From: Pararge aegeria
Lineage: Eukaryota > Arthropoda > Insecta > Lepidoptera > Nymphalidae
Direction of reading: 5' to 3'
Assembly: GCF_905163445.1 (NCBI RefSeq)
Contig: NC_053187.1
Span: forward strand, 16,787,001-16,851,000
DNA length: 64,000 nt
Shown: piece after piece, positions 1-10,855 of the stretch
Position numbering within the stretch: position 1 is the stretch's first letter
Layout: every line of letters starts with the position of its first letter
Notes under the pieces: generated by a model
What the model saw: only the letters and a program-made list of their open reading frames with translations
The model's database searches: none
What the model was told of the DNA's origin: nothing
Made by a program: the position numbers and the translations under genes

Positions 1-156
1 ATTGTACCATCAAATTGTATTAATTCATTCATCCCACCACACACAGAAAATTCATAAAGTAAAAATATAATAAAGCGTTAAGGGTAGAAGGTACAATTTA
101 ACGGCCTTAAGCTATATAGTGATCTCTTACATGCAAACGCGTACCTGAGAAGTTTC

Positions 157-395
157 CTTGACCCTGCTTTCTGAGTCCAAGGCCGTGGGTTCGATTCCCA
201 CAACTAGAAAATGTTTGTGTGATGAACATGAATGTTTTTCAGTCTGGATGTTTATCTGTATGTTATAAGTGCTTATGTATATTATTCATAAAAATATTCA
301 ACATTTATCTTAGTACCCACAACACAAGCTACGCTTACTTTGGGGCTAGATGGCGATGTTTGCATTATCGTAGTATATATGTATTTATTTATATG
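157..395 (+). mobile_element. SINE family A copy, 5'-truncated
   Basis: Carries the tRNA-like B box (GGTTCGATTCC) and the family body: GAACATGAATG, then the conserved block ACACAAGCTACGCTTACTT, and an ATTTATTTAT tail. The first bases of the tRNA head are missing. It lies just upstream of the first visible exon of gene 1, inside an intron. Confidence 0.8.
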
Positions 396-540
396 TGAGG
401 TTAATGAGGTTTATAATATAAAACCTAAACGGTTCGAGCAATATAACACACGGTAGTTCCGTCGCCAATACCTTAATCTTGGCTCGAACTTGGCTGACAC
501 GGTCCGTGTGTCTTGAGCCATGAAATTCTTATATTTTCAG

Positions 541-697
541 GTAAAGTCAACTCTCTATTTGGGCTAGCGGAAGCAATGACCCCTCTAATATACGGGCCCC
601 TGTACTCCAAGGTATATGTGGCAACCCTCAACGTGTTACCTGGTGCTGTGTTCCTGTTAGGAGCGCTGCTCACGTTACCAGCTATTGCTATATTTGG
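541..697 (+). CDS. Gene 1 penultimate exon (157 nt)
   Basis: Begins directly after ATATTTTCAG and ends before GTAAGG. Read with two carried bases (GT completing Gly), it opens GKVNSLFGLAEAM, the conserved start of this exon in all three paralogues. It encodes the last two transmembrane helices of the 12-helix fold, with the motif LPGAVFLLGA. The length of 157 nt equals that of the corresponding exons of genes 2 and 3, and the phases are the same (1 in, 2 out). Confidence 0.9.
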
Positions 698-1386
698 GTA
701 AGGTTCTTTCCCCAAAATAGATGATTGGACGACCGCTGAGTGAGTGCTGTGAATTTAAGTGCGAGTTCCCGGGTTCGATTCCCGAGACTTCCCGGTGGGC
801 AGTATGAGAATTTATAATTACTGAATTTTCTCTGTTGGTGGCTAGTTACCACCCTACCGACGAAGACGTCCCACAAAGCGATTTAGCGTTCCGGTACGAT
901 GTCGAGTAGAAACCGATTAGGAATATGGGTTTAATATAACTGCCATACTCCCTAACAGTTTATCCTGCTACAATCTTAGACTGCATCCTAACTTACCACC
1001 AGGTGAGATTGCAGTCAAACGTTTACTTATATTGGCATAAAAAATAAAAAATTACGTACGATAAAATGGCGAACCAAGCAGATGGTCCACTGACTGTAAC
1101 CGGAAAACCGTTATTTAGAAACAGAGAAACACTTTGCAGGATATGCAAAGAACAAGTCCTACAAGGTGTAGTTCTTTTTCATGATATTGTTATGTTTTTA
1201 TTCTCAACTATATCTATACCTACCTATAGTTATCTTCGCCAATATTTCTATTTCATCCAAAACAGGTCCTTTATCTAGAATTTTGATATTTTGACATGTT
1301 TTTTCAGGTGGCTCTACTTGGAGCACAAAAAGGATAGACTGAAAAACAATCAAGACATAAAAATTGGTGATAAAGACAAATGCTGA
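541..1386 (+). CDS. SLC46-type MFS transporter, 3' part (gene 1; two exons)
   Basis: C-terminal end of a proton-coupled folate transporter-like (SLC46) major facilitator protein, a polytopic membrane carrier. Coding segments are 541-697 and 1308-1386, joined across a 610-nt intron (698-1307) with GTAAGG donor and TTTTTTCAG acceptor. The join is in phase: GG from the first exon plus G from the second makes Gly, followed by Trp-Leu-Tyr. The visible part is 78 residues: two hydrophobic helices, then a Lys-rich cytosolic tail ending KDKC and a TGA stop. The upstream exons lie left of the window; nothing like exon 3 is seen in 1-540. The matching gene 3 exon has 45 of 53 identical residues, so the two are recent paralogues. 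Substrate cannot be deduced; folate, thiamine or muropeptide-type cargo is known in the wider family. Confidence 0.85.
727..1050 (+). mobile_element. SINE family B copy in gene 1 intron
   Basis: tRNA-derived head with B box GGTTCGATTCC, then the family B body (CTAGTTACCACCCTACCGAC, CAGGTGAGATTGCAGTCAA) and an A-rich tail. It fills over half of the 610-nt intron between the two visible gene 1 exons. Confidence 0.8.
1076..1165 (+). repeat. Repeat family C fragment
   Basis: Shares the GATGGTCCAC...GGAAAACC...CACTT.GCAGG.CATGCA.GGA pattern with 9165-9290 and 59735-59850. It follows the family B SINE within the same intron. A short open frame starting at 1066 is this repeat, not an exon. Confidence 0.65.
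1308..1386 (+). CDS. Gene 1 terminal exon
   Basis: A 79-nt exon found by splice phase, not by an open frame. The acceptor TTTTTTCAG precedes G TGG CTC TAC. It encodes WLYLEHKKDRLKNN and a polar tail to Cys, then TGA at 1384-1386. The aromatic-rich start followed by His-Lys-Lys or His-Arg-Glu is shared with the terminal exons of gene 2 (WFYSRHKKD) and gene 3 (WMYFEHRED). Confidence 0.85.
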
Positions 1387-1391
1387 AAGAA

Positions 1392-1397
1392 AATAAA
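1392..1397 (+). promoter_or_regulatory. Polyadenylation signal of gene 1
   Basis: AATAAA five bases after the TGA stop of gene 1, followed by a T-rich stretch. This would give a very short 3'UTR. Confidence 0.5.
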
Positions 1398-1554
1398 TTT
1401 AAATGTGTGTTGTACTTATTTGTTGTAGTTGATATCTTATCGATTTGAATAATTATTAGTCCTAAAGACATTATATTTTTCATTTGCAAACTGCATCCCT
1501 TAAAATAAGACCGAAATTAAAAAAAAATCACAAACAAAATATTAAAAGGAGCAT

Positions 1555-2278
1555 ACTTATTTTTCTATAGAAATTAATTCAAAACATTCTATGTGACAAC
1601 TAAACTTATGACAACCCTATTGAAGATAATAAAACCAACACGCGCGTAGTACCAATTAGCGAGGCATAGCTTATAAAGTGACAGGAGTCACTTACTTGAT
1701 TTTAGTTTGGCATGTGATGTAAGGACTGTATCTGATTTCTTTCAGTGAAAAAATTGGTTGTCTGTAAAGTCGGCTTACTGACGATAGTTGAACGTGACAA
1801 CGTCGTAAGAAAATACTGATGGAATGGTTGCATTTTTCAAAAGAAAATTTTAATTTTATTTGTTTTATAAATATTATCGTTGCTATAAACAATTGACACC
1901 ACATTCAATTTTCACTGCACTTAATTCTTGCCGAAAACATGTTAATGTATTATTGTATAGAAGCTGTCCACGCGGACGCATCGCTCACTCAAGTAGGAGA
2001 GAGACAGATGTCTAACACGGAGGCCGACTGTGCCTCTTTGTCGCTCGTTCCGCGCTCTCACTTGCACTTCAAGCCTTGAATGGAACGCCTCAGAGCGAGG
2101 TAACGCCGCATACGTCATGTTTTTTATGAATGAATTATAAGACGTGTCAAAAACTGTGGCAATGGTTTACTCAAAAACTATAAGCGTTTCGGTTTCACAG
2201 ATAAGTCTTAGAGGCAGTAAATCACCTCTAAAGCACGTGAAGTAATATTTCGGTTTTCATTTACATGTTGTATTGAAA
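1555..2278 (+). mobile_element. Repeat family H copy, split by an insertion
   Basis: The 5' part (1555-1752, with ATGACAACCCTATTGAAGAT and GACAGGAGTCAC) and the 3' part (2146-2278, from GGCAATGGTTTACTCAAAAA to CATTTACATGTTGTA) match the two halves of the full copies at 38557-38956 and 46841-47235. About 390 bp of unrelated sequence (1753-2145) separates them, including a GC-richer stretch near 1970-2100. Confidence 0.65.
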
Positions 2279-2930
2279 TGTATAATTTAATAAAGTACAA
2301 GTAAGTACTATGTTGGATTAAGTAACCTGGCATTATATTTTAACGTTAAATATATTTTTAAGCAGCATCATTATCGGTCCCTTTTAATTACTTTTAATGA
2401 TTAAGCGAAAATTACCTTTTGTTTAATTCGAAAGGGCCTTTATGTGCGGCGACTCGCGTCTTAATGAGGTTTTCAAAATTTAAAGGCAGTTTTGAAAATA
2501 ATTAACGATCTCCGGGCTGAGTGGTGGAGCTTTTGTCGGCCGTTGACGTTTATCTAATGCTATATCATCATGTTACGTAAGGGCGTACGCAAATGGGCAA
2601 CTTTTGTTTGTTTAGATTGAGTACTTTCTCTTAACTTATATACTATTACAACCCTTCACCCGAAGACTCTGAGAGGAGCTAGCCAAGATGCAGCACGCTG
2701 TGGTTTCAAGTGGGAGATCCCGAATTCTATACCCGACAGGGGCAATTTAGAAATTCATAATTTAGGAATTATCAGAACCCTTTATTTATCCGATAGCCGT
2801 CTCTAGGATGCAAATGTTATATACCAAATTTTGAAAAAAGGATAGCTATGCGAAAGGTATCGAATTCTATATTTTTAAACGCGCGTATTTTTGCGTATAT
2901 ATTATTATAGTCATAAAAACCTTACACCTA

Positions 2931-3034
2931 TTTATATTATTCACAAAATATTCATCAGTCATCTTAGTAACCATAACACAAGCTACGCTTACTTTGGGGC
3001 TAGATGGCGATGTGCGTATTGTTGTAGTATATTT
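2931..3034 (+). mobile_element. SINE family A 3' fragment
   Basis: Only the 3' body is present (ATATTCATCAGTCATCTTAG, then ACACAAGCTACGCTTACTT). No tRNA head. Confidence 0.7.
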
Positions 3035-3103
3035 TTTCGGCTTTCCTTTCGTGGAGACCGTGTTCGAGCGACTTTTGGAGTCCAGTGTGTTTTTTAATTT
3101 ATT

Positions 3104-3173
3104 TGTATTCTATTGTTTTTTTTTTATTTTCCTAACTTCATAGTGGTGTACAAATAAAGAGTTAAATAAATAA
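3104..3173 (+). mobile_element. LINE 3' tail fragment
   Basis: The text from TTGTATTCTATTG to AAATAAAGAGTTAAATAAAT recurs reversed near 6983-7105, where it is joined to the conserved GCGATAAGGCCGCC motif of a LINE 3'UTR. Confidence 0.55.
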
Positions 3174-3179
3174 ATCTAA

Positions 3180-3388
3180 GCAATTTAAATAACACTTGCT
3201 TTAAATGGTAAAGGAAGACATCGTGAGGAAACCTGCATGCCTGAGAGTTCTCCATAATGTTCAACGGCGTGTGAAGTCTACCAAAGCGCACTTGGGCAGC
3301 AAGGTAGACTACGGCCTAAATCCTTCTTACTCTGAGAGGAAACCCGTGCCCTGTAGTGGGTAATAGGTTGACGATGATGATGATGATG
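3180..3388 (+). mobile_element. SINE family D copy (3' body)
   Basis: Family D body: GACATCGTGAGGAAACCTGC, CATAATGTTC, then CCCGTGCCCTGTAGTGGG and a TGATGATGATG tail. The tRNA head is missing. Confidence 0.75.
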
Positions 3389-4683
3389 TTCTAGAGATTT
3401 AAAAACAAATATCCAGAGAAAAAAACTTGAATTTTGTAATAGTAGAGCATCGCTGTAAAACAAAAAAGCTATCTACATTAATTACCATTAATTATTTAGC
3501 AAAAAAGGTAGGTACCATTAACATGGAGCTTTTATTAAATTAGCAAACGTCCGGTGTGGCTTTTTCCTTATATTTGTAGAGGGTGTGACCAATTCAGAGG
3601 GGGTGTTTCGTTTTAGCTGAAACTTTGTAAAGCGGTTCATTCTACGTTACCTGAATCTATACTTGCTACTAATACTATAAATGTGAAAATTTGGATGGAT
3701 AATTGTCTTTTAATTACGGCAGAACGGCTGAATTTAAACATAGATCTTAGTCTGGAAATGCACATAGGCTTCTTTTTAACCGGAAAATATAAAGGGGATA
3801 AAGTTTTATTGTTCACGTTTTTTTAGCATACTCTTCAGGGATCGGAGAATACCAGAGGTATTCACATCAAAAGTCGCCGGTAACGATATGATCCATCGTC
3901 ATTGTTTCCACGTAGTTCTAAAAAAAGGTGGATAAATAAATCAAGCTGCTACCTAATGTTCATGGGCTGCGGTAATTAATTAACACCGGGTCACCCGATT
4001 GCTCGCTATTAAACAACCATCAGCTGATAAGTTCATGATTTGGGATTAACAGACTTCTCATATCTGTTACACTTATCTCATGTCTAATCACCTGTCCAAG
4101 ATAAGCACCTTTTTACATTTTGACGGATTTCCAAAGGACGCGCTGTCAACTAAATAAATCATAGTAAAACTTTCCCATTTGAGTCCAGCTTATCGTGTAA
4201 GATGATTAGGTTAGGTTATTATATATTAGGCCAATACTTCTTTAGATTTAGATTTAGTAAACTGCATAACCATAGCATAAAAAAGAAATGCAGTATTTCG
4301 GATATTTTCCTGAGCCCGTTTAGACACTACAATCGCTTTGTCTAGACGCCTTTGACGGACCTCTTTGTGACTATCCTTACTCTTTGGTATAACTTTACAT
4401 CCATTTGGTTGAAAGCTCTACACATATCCCTCTCTCCTCTGAATGGAGACCTTACCATAATGGAACTTTTAATCAGGCTGATATCCGAAACTAATAATCA
4501 ATAATACTAAACATTTATTTGCAAGAATGTTGTACAATATCAAGATGATCAATTTAAGTTTACGAATATAGTTATCACCAACATATCGATACCACTCGTA
4601 TATAATTTTTTTTTTATTATTTACGAATTGAAAGTTTCATTTATGAGTCTATTTGAATAAAGAAATATTTGTATAATAATATA

Positions 4684-4767
4684 CATAATCAAAGTCAAAG
4701 TCAACGTGACTTTGACTTTGATTATGGTGCTGAACGAGGAGCGTGTGGGTTCTTCCCACACGCTCCT
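4684..4767. repeat. Two adjacent perfect inverted repeats
   Basis: First: 20-bp arms 4684-4703 and 4707-4726 separated by ACG. Second: 13-bp arms 4737-4749 and 4755-4767 separated by TTCTT (AGGAGCGTGTGGG and its complement). The first arm is made of AAAGTC units seen at the ends of family E SINEs. Confidence 0.85.
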
Positions 4768-4954
4768 TTCGACAATAATCAAACACCCCCACGAAAGCGC
4801 CCACGTCCTTGTGCCAGTATTATTAGAAAGAAAATTTTAAACAAGATTATATCCATAAATAGAATTTAAGCCGACCTTTAATAACATTACGTCTAATCTG
4901 TGTTAGTTATTTAGCAAGCCTACTCGCATTTTGTATTAACAAAAGTATGGGAGA

Positions 4955-5155
4955 AATGAGTCAATGTGACTTATATTCATGATTTCACCCGGCTAGGTTT
5001 GTTGTGGGCTTCTTCTTAGACCATGACGCGTTTGGCACCCTCGTAGCTTTAGTTTTAAGTTTACGAATATGGTTATCGCCCTCATTTTACTACCGTGTAA
5101 ACATTTCTCTTGTAATCTACGCATCTAAAGATATTTTTGACTTTGACTTTTTACT
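4955..5155 (-). mobile_element. SINE family E copy
   Basis: Reverse-oriented copy of the family that ends in AAGTCAAAGTCAAAAATATC. It contains GGCTAGGTTTGTTGTGGGC, the block TCGTAGCTTTAGTTTTAAG and TTTTTGACTTTGACTTTTT. Confidence 0.7.
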
Positions 5156-5567
5156 TTATACCCTATTTAGGCACTAAATATGCGTGCACAGTGTACGTGT
5201 AAACCTTTACATATCCCCATTGTGCACGCATATTTATATACCATCAACGTAGTTGCATGCAATATTGGAGGGTGGTCTTGCTTAGAGATGGTCACGATCC
5301 AGATCTTTCCTTTTTTGTAAAGTGGTACAGAGAATAACATAAGCATCCACATAAAATTTCCATGCGAAGAAAGTCCCGGCCGACGAATAGCAATTCATAT
5401 GTGTTTCCATATTACAATAACGTCAATTACGTAGTGTTTAATTTATAACTCATCTATATATATGAAAGAAAGTTGTGTTAGTTACACCATTTATAACTCA
5501 AGAACGGCTGGACCAATTTTTATGATATTTGATTTTTTGGATTCCTCTTAGACCGGAATCCCTACTA

Positions 5568-6008
5568 ATATTATAAATGTCAGTGTAAATTTGTTTGTTA
5601 CGCTTTCACGCAAATACTACTCAACTGATCCTCATGCAACTTTGTACACATATTCTTCGAAGTGTTACAAAGTAGTAGAAGTAATATAGGATACTTTTTA
5701 TCCCGACATTAAGCTCAGTTACTTTGGGAGAGGGGATGAGTGTTTGACGATTTTACACCATAACTCCGACAAATTATAACTGATTTAATTAATTATTTTT
5801 GTACTATAGAAGTTATAATATGTGTTTAATTTTGCCCAAACTGTGGTTGGAGATAGAGGACAGAACTCCTCCGCGGACAGAAGCAAACCCGTCATTTAAG
5901 GCTTAGCGATACTGAATACTTTAATTTTTTTTATATCTACAACTACATTTAATGCCACATCAAAAAACAAAATCCAACGCAGACAAAGTCGCGGGCAACA
6001 GCTAGTAG
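5568..6008 (+). mobile_element. Repeat family F copy (about 440 bp)
   Basis: Runs from CTACTAATATTATAAATG through TTGTTACGCTTTCACGC and ATAGGATACTTTTTATCCC to CGCAGACAAAGTCGCGGG and CAACAGCTAG. A second, closely similar copy lies at 56874-57312 and degenerate ones at 38045-38340 and 63028-63262. Non-coding. Confidence 0.75.
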
Positions 6009-6109
6009 GATAATAAGTTTTAAAATATAACATTCATCAAAAAGAAAAAGTTACTAAGTTCGCCGGAACAGCTAGTAAGCCATAAAAGTGTCCTGTGATG
6101 ACGGCAAAT

Positions 6110-6290
6110 CAGAATACGGTTATCACAACCCTTCACCAATCCGCTGGTGTGGTACGGGACTAAGGGTATGTCACGGAAAGTGGGCAGCAGAGTCCTCGTG
6201 TGCTACGTCGACTACCATCTACTGCGTTCATTCTCCCGTTGGGAGAGACCTTTAGTCCAACAGTGGACTGTTATATGCTATGATGACGAT
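6110..6290 (+). repeat. Repeat family J copy
   Basis: Contains the GGGCAGCAG...GTGCTACG...GGGAGAGACCTTTAGTCCA.CAGTGGACTGTTAT pattern, also seen at 27695-27855, 51945-52065 and 62505-62665. Confidence 0.55.
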
Positions 6291-6354
6291 GAACCCAAAA
6301 AATAAGTTTGAATACGATTAACGTAATTGTTTCTCGCGTTAAGTAAACATATTT

Positions 6355-6441
6355 CAGGAAAATTCCCAAATCACCGGAAAACGAACCCGGGACCTCCCAC
6401 TTATAAGGCCACAGCGCCTCACCACTTCGCCAGGGAGATTG
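6355..6441 (-). mobile_element. SINE family B head fragment
   Basis: Complement of the tRNA-like head: CCCGGGACCTCCCACTTATA ... GCCAGGGAG. Confidence 0.55.
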
Positions 6442-6982
6442 CCAATCACTGTAAAGTTAGTATTCCACTACTTTAAATTAACAGTTTTAGTCAATAAAAC
6501 TGAAGAAAAGAAGGCTTAAATGGAGGATTTTTTCTGAGATGAAAACTTATTCCGAATAAAATTAATTATTATTACTGTTAAGAATTAAATAATTCCGAGC
6601 TATTATCGAACAATTAACGAATGAGAGAATGAACGAAGAATTGAGAGTGACTGTTGAATAAAAACACTTTAAATTGCAACACAGTAAAGGTTACAGAAAA
6701 ACAAAATGAATCCTCGGCATTTTCTTCATACGCCTTTGAAATAAATCGCTATGTAGCGATAATGTCGCAAAGGGGTACCTTCTATCTTATCCTTCTTTCG
6801 TATTTGCATTTATTCCTTCTTTTGATTTTTGCATGTTGTGTATTCATTCATTCATTCATACAATAGAGCAAGATTAATATTGTGTAGTTTCTATTTCATC
6901 TTCTACGAACGAACTCTATAAAAAATAAATCATTTAAAATAAAATAAGTAAATAAAGCCTTTATTGCTGATCTACAGTATTT

Positions 6983-7105
6983 ATTTATTATTTAACTCTT
7001 TATTTGTACACCACTATGAAGTTAGGAAAATAAAAAAAAAACAATAGAAATACAAAGACAGAAGTAGAATACAAAAGGCGGCCTTATCGCTTAGTAGCGA
7101 GTATG
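6983..7105 (-). mobile_element. LINE 3' tail fragment
   Basis: Reverse copy of the LINE 3' end: CTCGCTACTAAGCGATAAGG on the minus strand, followed by a T-rich stretch and AATAAAGAGTTAAATAA. Confidence 0.6.
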
Positions 7106-7260
7106 TACAATATGTAAATTTAAATTATTACCACTAATATCTCTGTAACTACTTTTTTTCTTCTTTGGTGTGCAATAAAAGTGTATTCATTCATTCATTT
7201 GTATCATATTATATTGAATATTAATTTGAATAAATAAAAATATGGTAGAGACAGACATAC

Positions 7261-7263
7261 ACG

Positions 7264-7294
<31 letters not shown>
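7261..7294. repeat. (CA)n microsatellite
   Basis: Interrupted CA dinucleotide tract of about 34 bp, adjoining the poly-A/T side of a reverse SINE A copy. Confidence 0.9.
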
Positions 7295-7319
7295 TTATAC
7301 ACATATTACAAAAAAAATA

Positions 7320-7562
7320 CAAATAAATATACTACGACAATACGCACATCTCCATCTAGCGTAGCTTGTATTAAGGGTACTAAGATAGCTGATGAATATT
7401 TTTTGAATATAATACACATAAATACTTATAATATACATATAAACACCCAGACACTGAAAAACATTCATTTTCATCACACAAACATTTTCCAGTTGTGGGA
7501 AACGAACCCACGGCCTAGGGCTCAGAAAGCAGGGTTGCTGCTCACTGCGCCAGTCGGCTGTC
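7320..7562 (-). mobile_element. SINE family A copy
   Basis: Full-length reverse copy with a small deletion in the CTACGCTTACTT block. The tRNA-like head on the minus strand has an A box near TGGCGCAGTGAG and a B box mutated to GGTTCGTTTCC. Confidence 0.8.
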
Positions 7563-7739
7563 GAAACTTCTGAATATGTATTCTCTTTGTTTTTTCTCTA
7601 ATTTCGATGCACATATGGGAAGACACTGACCCCCAAGACACGGGACATCCTAGTTTGGGGGTCTAGGGTAATTTTAGAAAGAACATTCTACTTTTAAGCA
7701 ATTAATAACTATAATTATTATTAAAAGCTCACTGATAAA

Positions 7740-7915
7740 ATCTGTGATCCTAGAGCGGGCAAGTTACCTTGGCCAACGAATTAGTTTGGCCATCCAAAAG
7801 GGCAATGCTGCCAGCATCTTAGGGACTGTGCCTCGCTTCGGTGGTTTCGAGGACGTTTTAGATTTTATTAAGTTATAAATAGTTTCTTTTAGGTTATATT
7901 TATAAAACAATTATT
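7740..7915 (+). mobile_element. LINE reverse-transcriptase 3' end fragment
   Basis: Frame reads LAIQKGNAASILGTVPRFGG, the kind of ending seen at the C-terminus of insect non-LTR retrotransposon polyproteins. The following CGAGGACGTTTTAGATTTTA recurs at 9787-9845, where the coding part is lost. Confidence 0.5.
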
Positions 7916-8188
7916 TCTGAGAAAAATAGAAAAAATAACTTCATATAATTTCTGACTTCGTTTAACATAAAGATACTAATTTGAAGGGTTGCTCATAAGC
8001 GCGTAAACTGTGAAGGAACACTTTTGGTATCTCATTAAAAATGAATATGGGATTATGGGTTTCACCCTTCCGAAGCTTTACATTCTTTTCAAAGAGGCTC
8101 ATTAGTACGCGTGAAAAAATACGGAATACATTAGGGTTTTTTCCATGAACTTGTCTCTTAAGACAAAATAAAAGGACTACATCTTGGT

Positions 8189-8285
8189 CTACGATAGGCG
8201 GTCTGGTGGGAGGCTTCCGCCGTCGCTAGTTACCAACCATGCTGTCAAGCGATTTAATTTTCCGGTACGACTTGGTATATAAACT
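8189..8285 (+). mobile_element. SINE family B internal fragment
   Basis: Body segment with GGTCTGGTGGGAGGCTTCCG and AGCGATTTAATTTTCCGGTA, directly in front of a fuller copy at 8291. Confidence 0.6.
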
Positions 8286-8290
8286 TATTT

Positions 8291-8604
8291 AACCTCCCTG
8301 GCGCAACGGTGAGCGCTGTGAATTTAAGTAGGAGGTCCCGGGTTCGATTCCCGATAATTTCTGAATTTTCTCTGGTCTGGTCTTTTGGGAGGCTCTGGCC
8401 GTGGCTAGTTACCACCCTACCGACAAAGACGTGCCGCTAGGCGATTTAGTGTTCCGACGCCATGTCGCGTGGAAACCGTTTACGGGTATGACTACTATAC
8501 TCCCTAACAGGTTAGCCTGCTACCATCTTAGACTGCATCATCACCTGGTGGTGACACCAGGTGAGATTGCAGTCAAAGGCTAACTTATAGTAGAAAAAAA
8601 AACT
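8291..8604 (+). mobile_element. SINE family B copy
   Basis: Head CCTCCCTGGCGCAACGGTGA, B box GGTTCGATTCC, then the full body to CAGGTGAGATTGCAGTCAA and an A-rich tail. A short deletion follows the head. Confidence 0.85.
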
Positions 8605-8639
8605 GATTAGGAGTAATGGTTTAGCAGAACTGCCGCACT

Positions 8640-9110
8640 CTTATTACTTCCAAATTAGAAGTCCTCACTTTTAAGCCAAAAGGTACATACAATTTTTTCA
8701 TCAAAGCAAGAGAAAAGCAAAGGATAAACGCGTTCGAGATGTGGTGCTGGAGGCGCATGTTGAGAATACCCTGGACAGCCGAGCGCACAAATGTGTCTAT
8801 CCTGGCGCAGCTAGGAGTTAGTGGTCTACTTTCCTCTATATGTAACCAACGTTTGCTTTCGTATTTCGGGCGGCGGGGGAATGATAGCCTGGAAAAAATT
8901 ATAGTTACGGGCAACACCGAAGGCAAAAGACCTAGAGGTCGGTCCCCAACAAGATGGGCAGACCAATGAAAAAACCTAATTCGGACCGCTTCTATCAAAT
9001 CGCCAAAATGGCCTCCAACATACGCCGATAGAGACAGTTTACCAACGCGAAGTTAAGATTTCACAGGACCACGATCTTCAGTGATGAAAGAACGACCAGA
9101 GAGAGAGAGA
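8640..9110 (+). mobile_element. LINE ORF2 C-terminal fragment
   Basis: Frame from 8739 reads MWCWRRMLRIPWTAERTNVS, later GKRPRGRSPTRWADQ, then a stop. This Trp-Arg-Arg...Pro-Trp-Thr...Arg-Thr-Asn and GKRPRGR(S)P..RW ending is typical of insect endonuclease/reverse-transcriptase retrotransposons. It is a truncated, decayed relic. Confidence 0.7.
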
Positions 9111-9164
9111 TAAAATTTTTTGGTTGTATCAAGTTATAGACCTTAACTTCATTTTTTATATAAA

Positions 9165-9290
9165 TGGTCCACCAGATGGTTAGTGGAAAACCATCTTCTA
9201 AAAACAGAGCAACACTTCACAGGGCATGCAAGGAGCACGTCCTGCAACATGCGCTTCCTATGAACAAACGGCAGTCAAAGTCACTGGCCA
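9165..9290 (+). repeat. Repeat family C copy
   Basis: GGTCCACCAGATGGTTAGTG, GAAAACCATC, GGGCATGCAAGGAGCACGTC. Same family as 1076 and 59735. Confidence 0.7.
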
Positions 9291-9519
9291 TATTTAAAAA
9301 AGCCGTTTAGTGTTATTATTTGTCCAACTGAAAGCGATGTTTAACAGTATTTATTTACTTTTATCGAAGTATTTATTATATGTTAAGTTTATTAGGTTTT
9401 TTTTTTTAATATTCATTATATGCTAGATTCATTTGTGTATATTAGTTTATGTATTAGTATTTAGTTATTCGTGTGTATTTATTTTATATTTTGTACCACC
9501 TGCAGTTCTCCTCTTTTTT

Positions 9520-9620
9520 TCCTAATTCTAAGGTTGCCTGGCAGAGATCGCTACTAAGCGATAAGGCCGCCTTTTGTATTTTACTTCTATTTTTATGTTT
9601 CTTTTTTGTCTTGTGTAATT
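9520..9620 (+). mobile_element. LINE 3'UTR tail
   Basis: GGTTGCCTGGCAGAGATCGC followed by TACTAAGCGATAAGGCCGCC and a T-rich stretch. The GATCGCT...AGCGAT pair can form a small stem and recurs in at least seven places in the window. Confidence 0.65.
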
Positions 9621-9947
9621 CTTAATGTGGCCTTTTATTCTAGAAACATACGATAAAACAATTCAAATTAAAATTATTTAAGTTCATAATAACACTTACA
9701 ATACATACATTACATTTATCATTAAAAATATTACATTAATTTTAATTTTTAGATTAAAAATATTATATATACTATTAATTATTGGTTTCGAGGACGTTTT
9801 AGATTTTATTTAGTTTTAAACAGTTTATTTTAGGTTATATTTATATTTTAAAGAAACAATATTACTATAATAAAGTTTTTAGAATAATAAAAATATATAA
9901 TTAAGTAACTATATCACATAAAAATAGATTAAATTATGTTGCACGTT

Positions 9948-10110
9948 TTAGATTGCCTATTGGCAAAGGCCTCCTCTAGCTCCCGCCACTGAATTCTATT
10001 GGCAACTCTACGCCAGTTTGGTCCCGCGGTCTTTTTTATTTCGTCTTCCCATCTTGTATATGGTCTTCCGTCTTCCTCTGTTTCTGTTTCCATCGCGCGT
10101 ATACCAATTT
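9948..10110 (-). mobile_element. RTE-type LINE C-terminal fragment
   Basis: Minus-strand frame reads RWEDEIKKTAGPNWRRVANR and then WRELEEAFANRQS, the conserved C-terminal end of RTE-like endonuclease/reverse transcriptases. Confidence 0.65.
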
Positions 10111-10184
10111 GTGACTATTTTACTCCACTTTTCTTGATGATCTCTTTGCGAATGAGGGGTTATTATTATTATTATTATATAATA

Positions 10185-10680
10185 GACTAAGCAGCTTTCG
10201 CTGATGCGTGTATATCATATCTTGCGCTCTTTGTCTTTTTGATGTTTATCCAGTCTATTCTTAAACTGATTCAGTGATTCTGCAGTCACTACATCTTCAG
10301 GCAAGGCATTCCACATGTGTATAACTCTATTGCTGATAAAGTGCTTGGAAGGATTAGACGATGCCTGCTGATATTCAAGTTTGAGACCATAGCCCCTTAA
10401 TCTGGGGTTACTCTTTTTTGAAAATATTTCCTCAAAATTCGGAATGTTGTAATACTTATTTAATATTTTATAAGTTTCAATGAGATCGCCTCTTTCTCGC
10501 CTACTTTTGAGGGTGCTGACTCCCAGGTTTGCTCATATGAAAGATTTCTCAATTCTCTTGGCAGTTTAGTGGCTCGTCTCTGAACCATTTCAAGCATTTC
10601 TATATCCTTAACAAAATAGGGACTCCAGACCTGGAAAGCGTACTCCAATAAAGGTCTTACACATGTCTTATATATCTGTA
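10185..10680 (-). mobile_element. CR1/Jockey-type LINE ORF2 C-terminal fragment
   Basis: Minus-strand frames (with shifts) include VWSPYFVKDIEMLEMVQRRA, then RGDLIETYKILNKYY, later HMWNALPEDVVTAESLNQFK and RLDKHQKDKER. This is the classic C-terminal region downstream of the reverse transcriptase domain. Frameshifts make it a relic. Confidence 0.75.
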
Positions 10681-10689
10681 TGAAGGTTT

Positions 10690-10855
10690 AAGCCTTATTT
10701 GCCTGTAATTACACCGGCAACCACGCCCTTGAGACCGGAACACAGCATTGCAACAATGCTGCTTAGCGGCAAAAATAAGCATGGCGATAGAACTTCCCCG
10801 GAGGAGCTCTGACAAAAAAAGCCTCTGCTAAAAAATTGCATTACAAAGCTCTACT
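10690..10855 (+). repeat. Repeat related to family C (3' body)
   Basis: TGTAATTACACCGGCAACCA, CACAGCATTGCAACAATGCT and GCTTAGCGGCA blocks, also found after the family C copy at 59850-60000 and reversed at 55140-55290. Confidence 0.65.

Noticed and set aside
473..715. Open frame on the minus strand over gene 1 exon
   Set aside because: Antisense shadow of the SLC46 exon at 541-697; no homology and wrong strand.
1066..1278. 70-codon frame in the gene 1 intron
   Set aside because: Its first part is repeat family C, present elsewhere in the window; no splice continuity with gene 1.
4207..4220. Telomeric TTAGG repeats
   Set aside because: Only two units of TTAGG-like text; no array.
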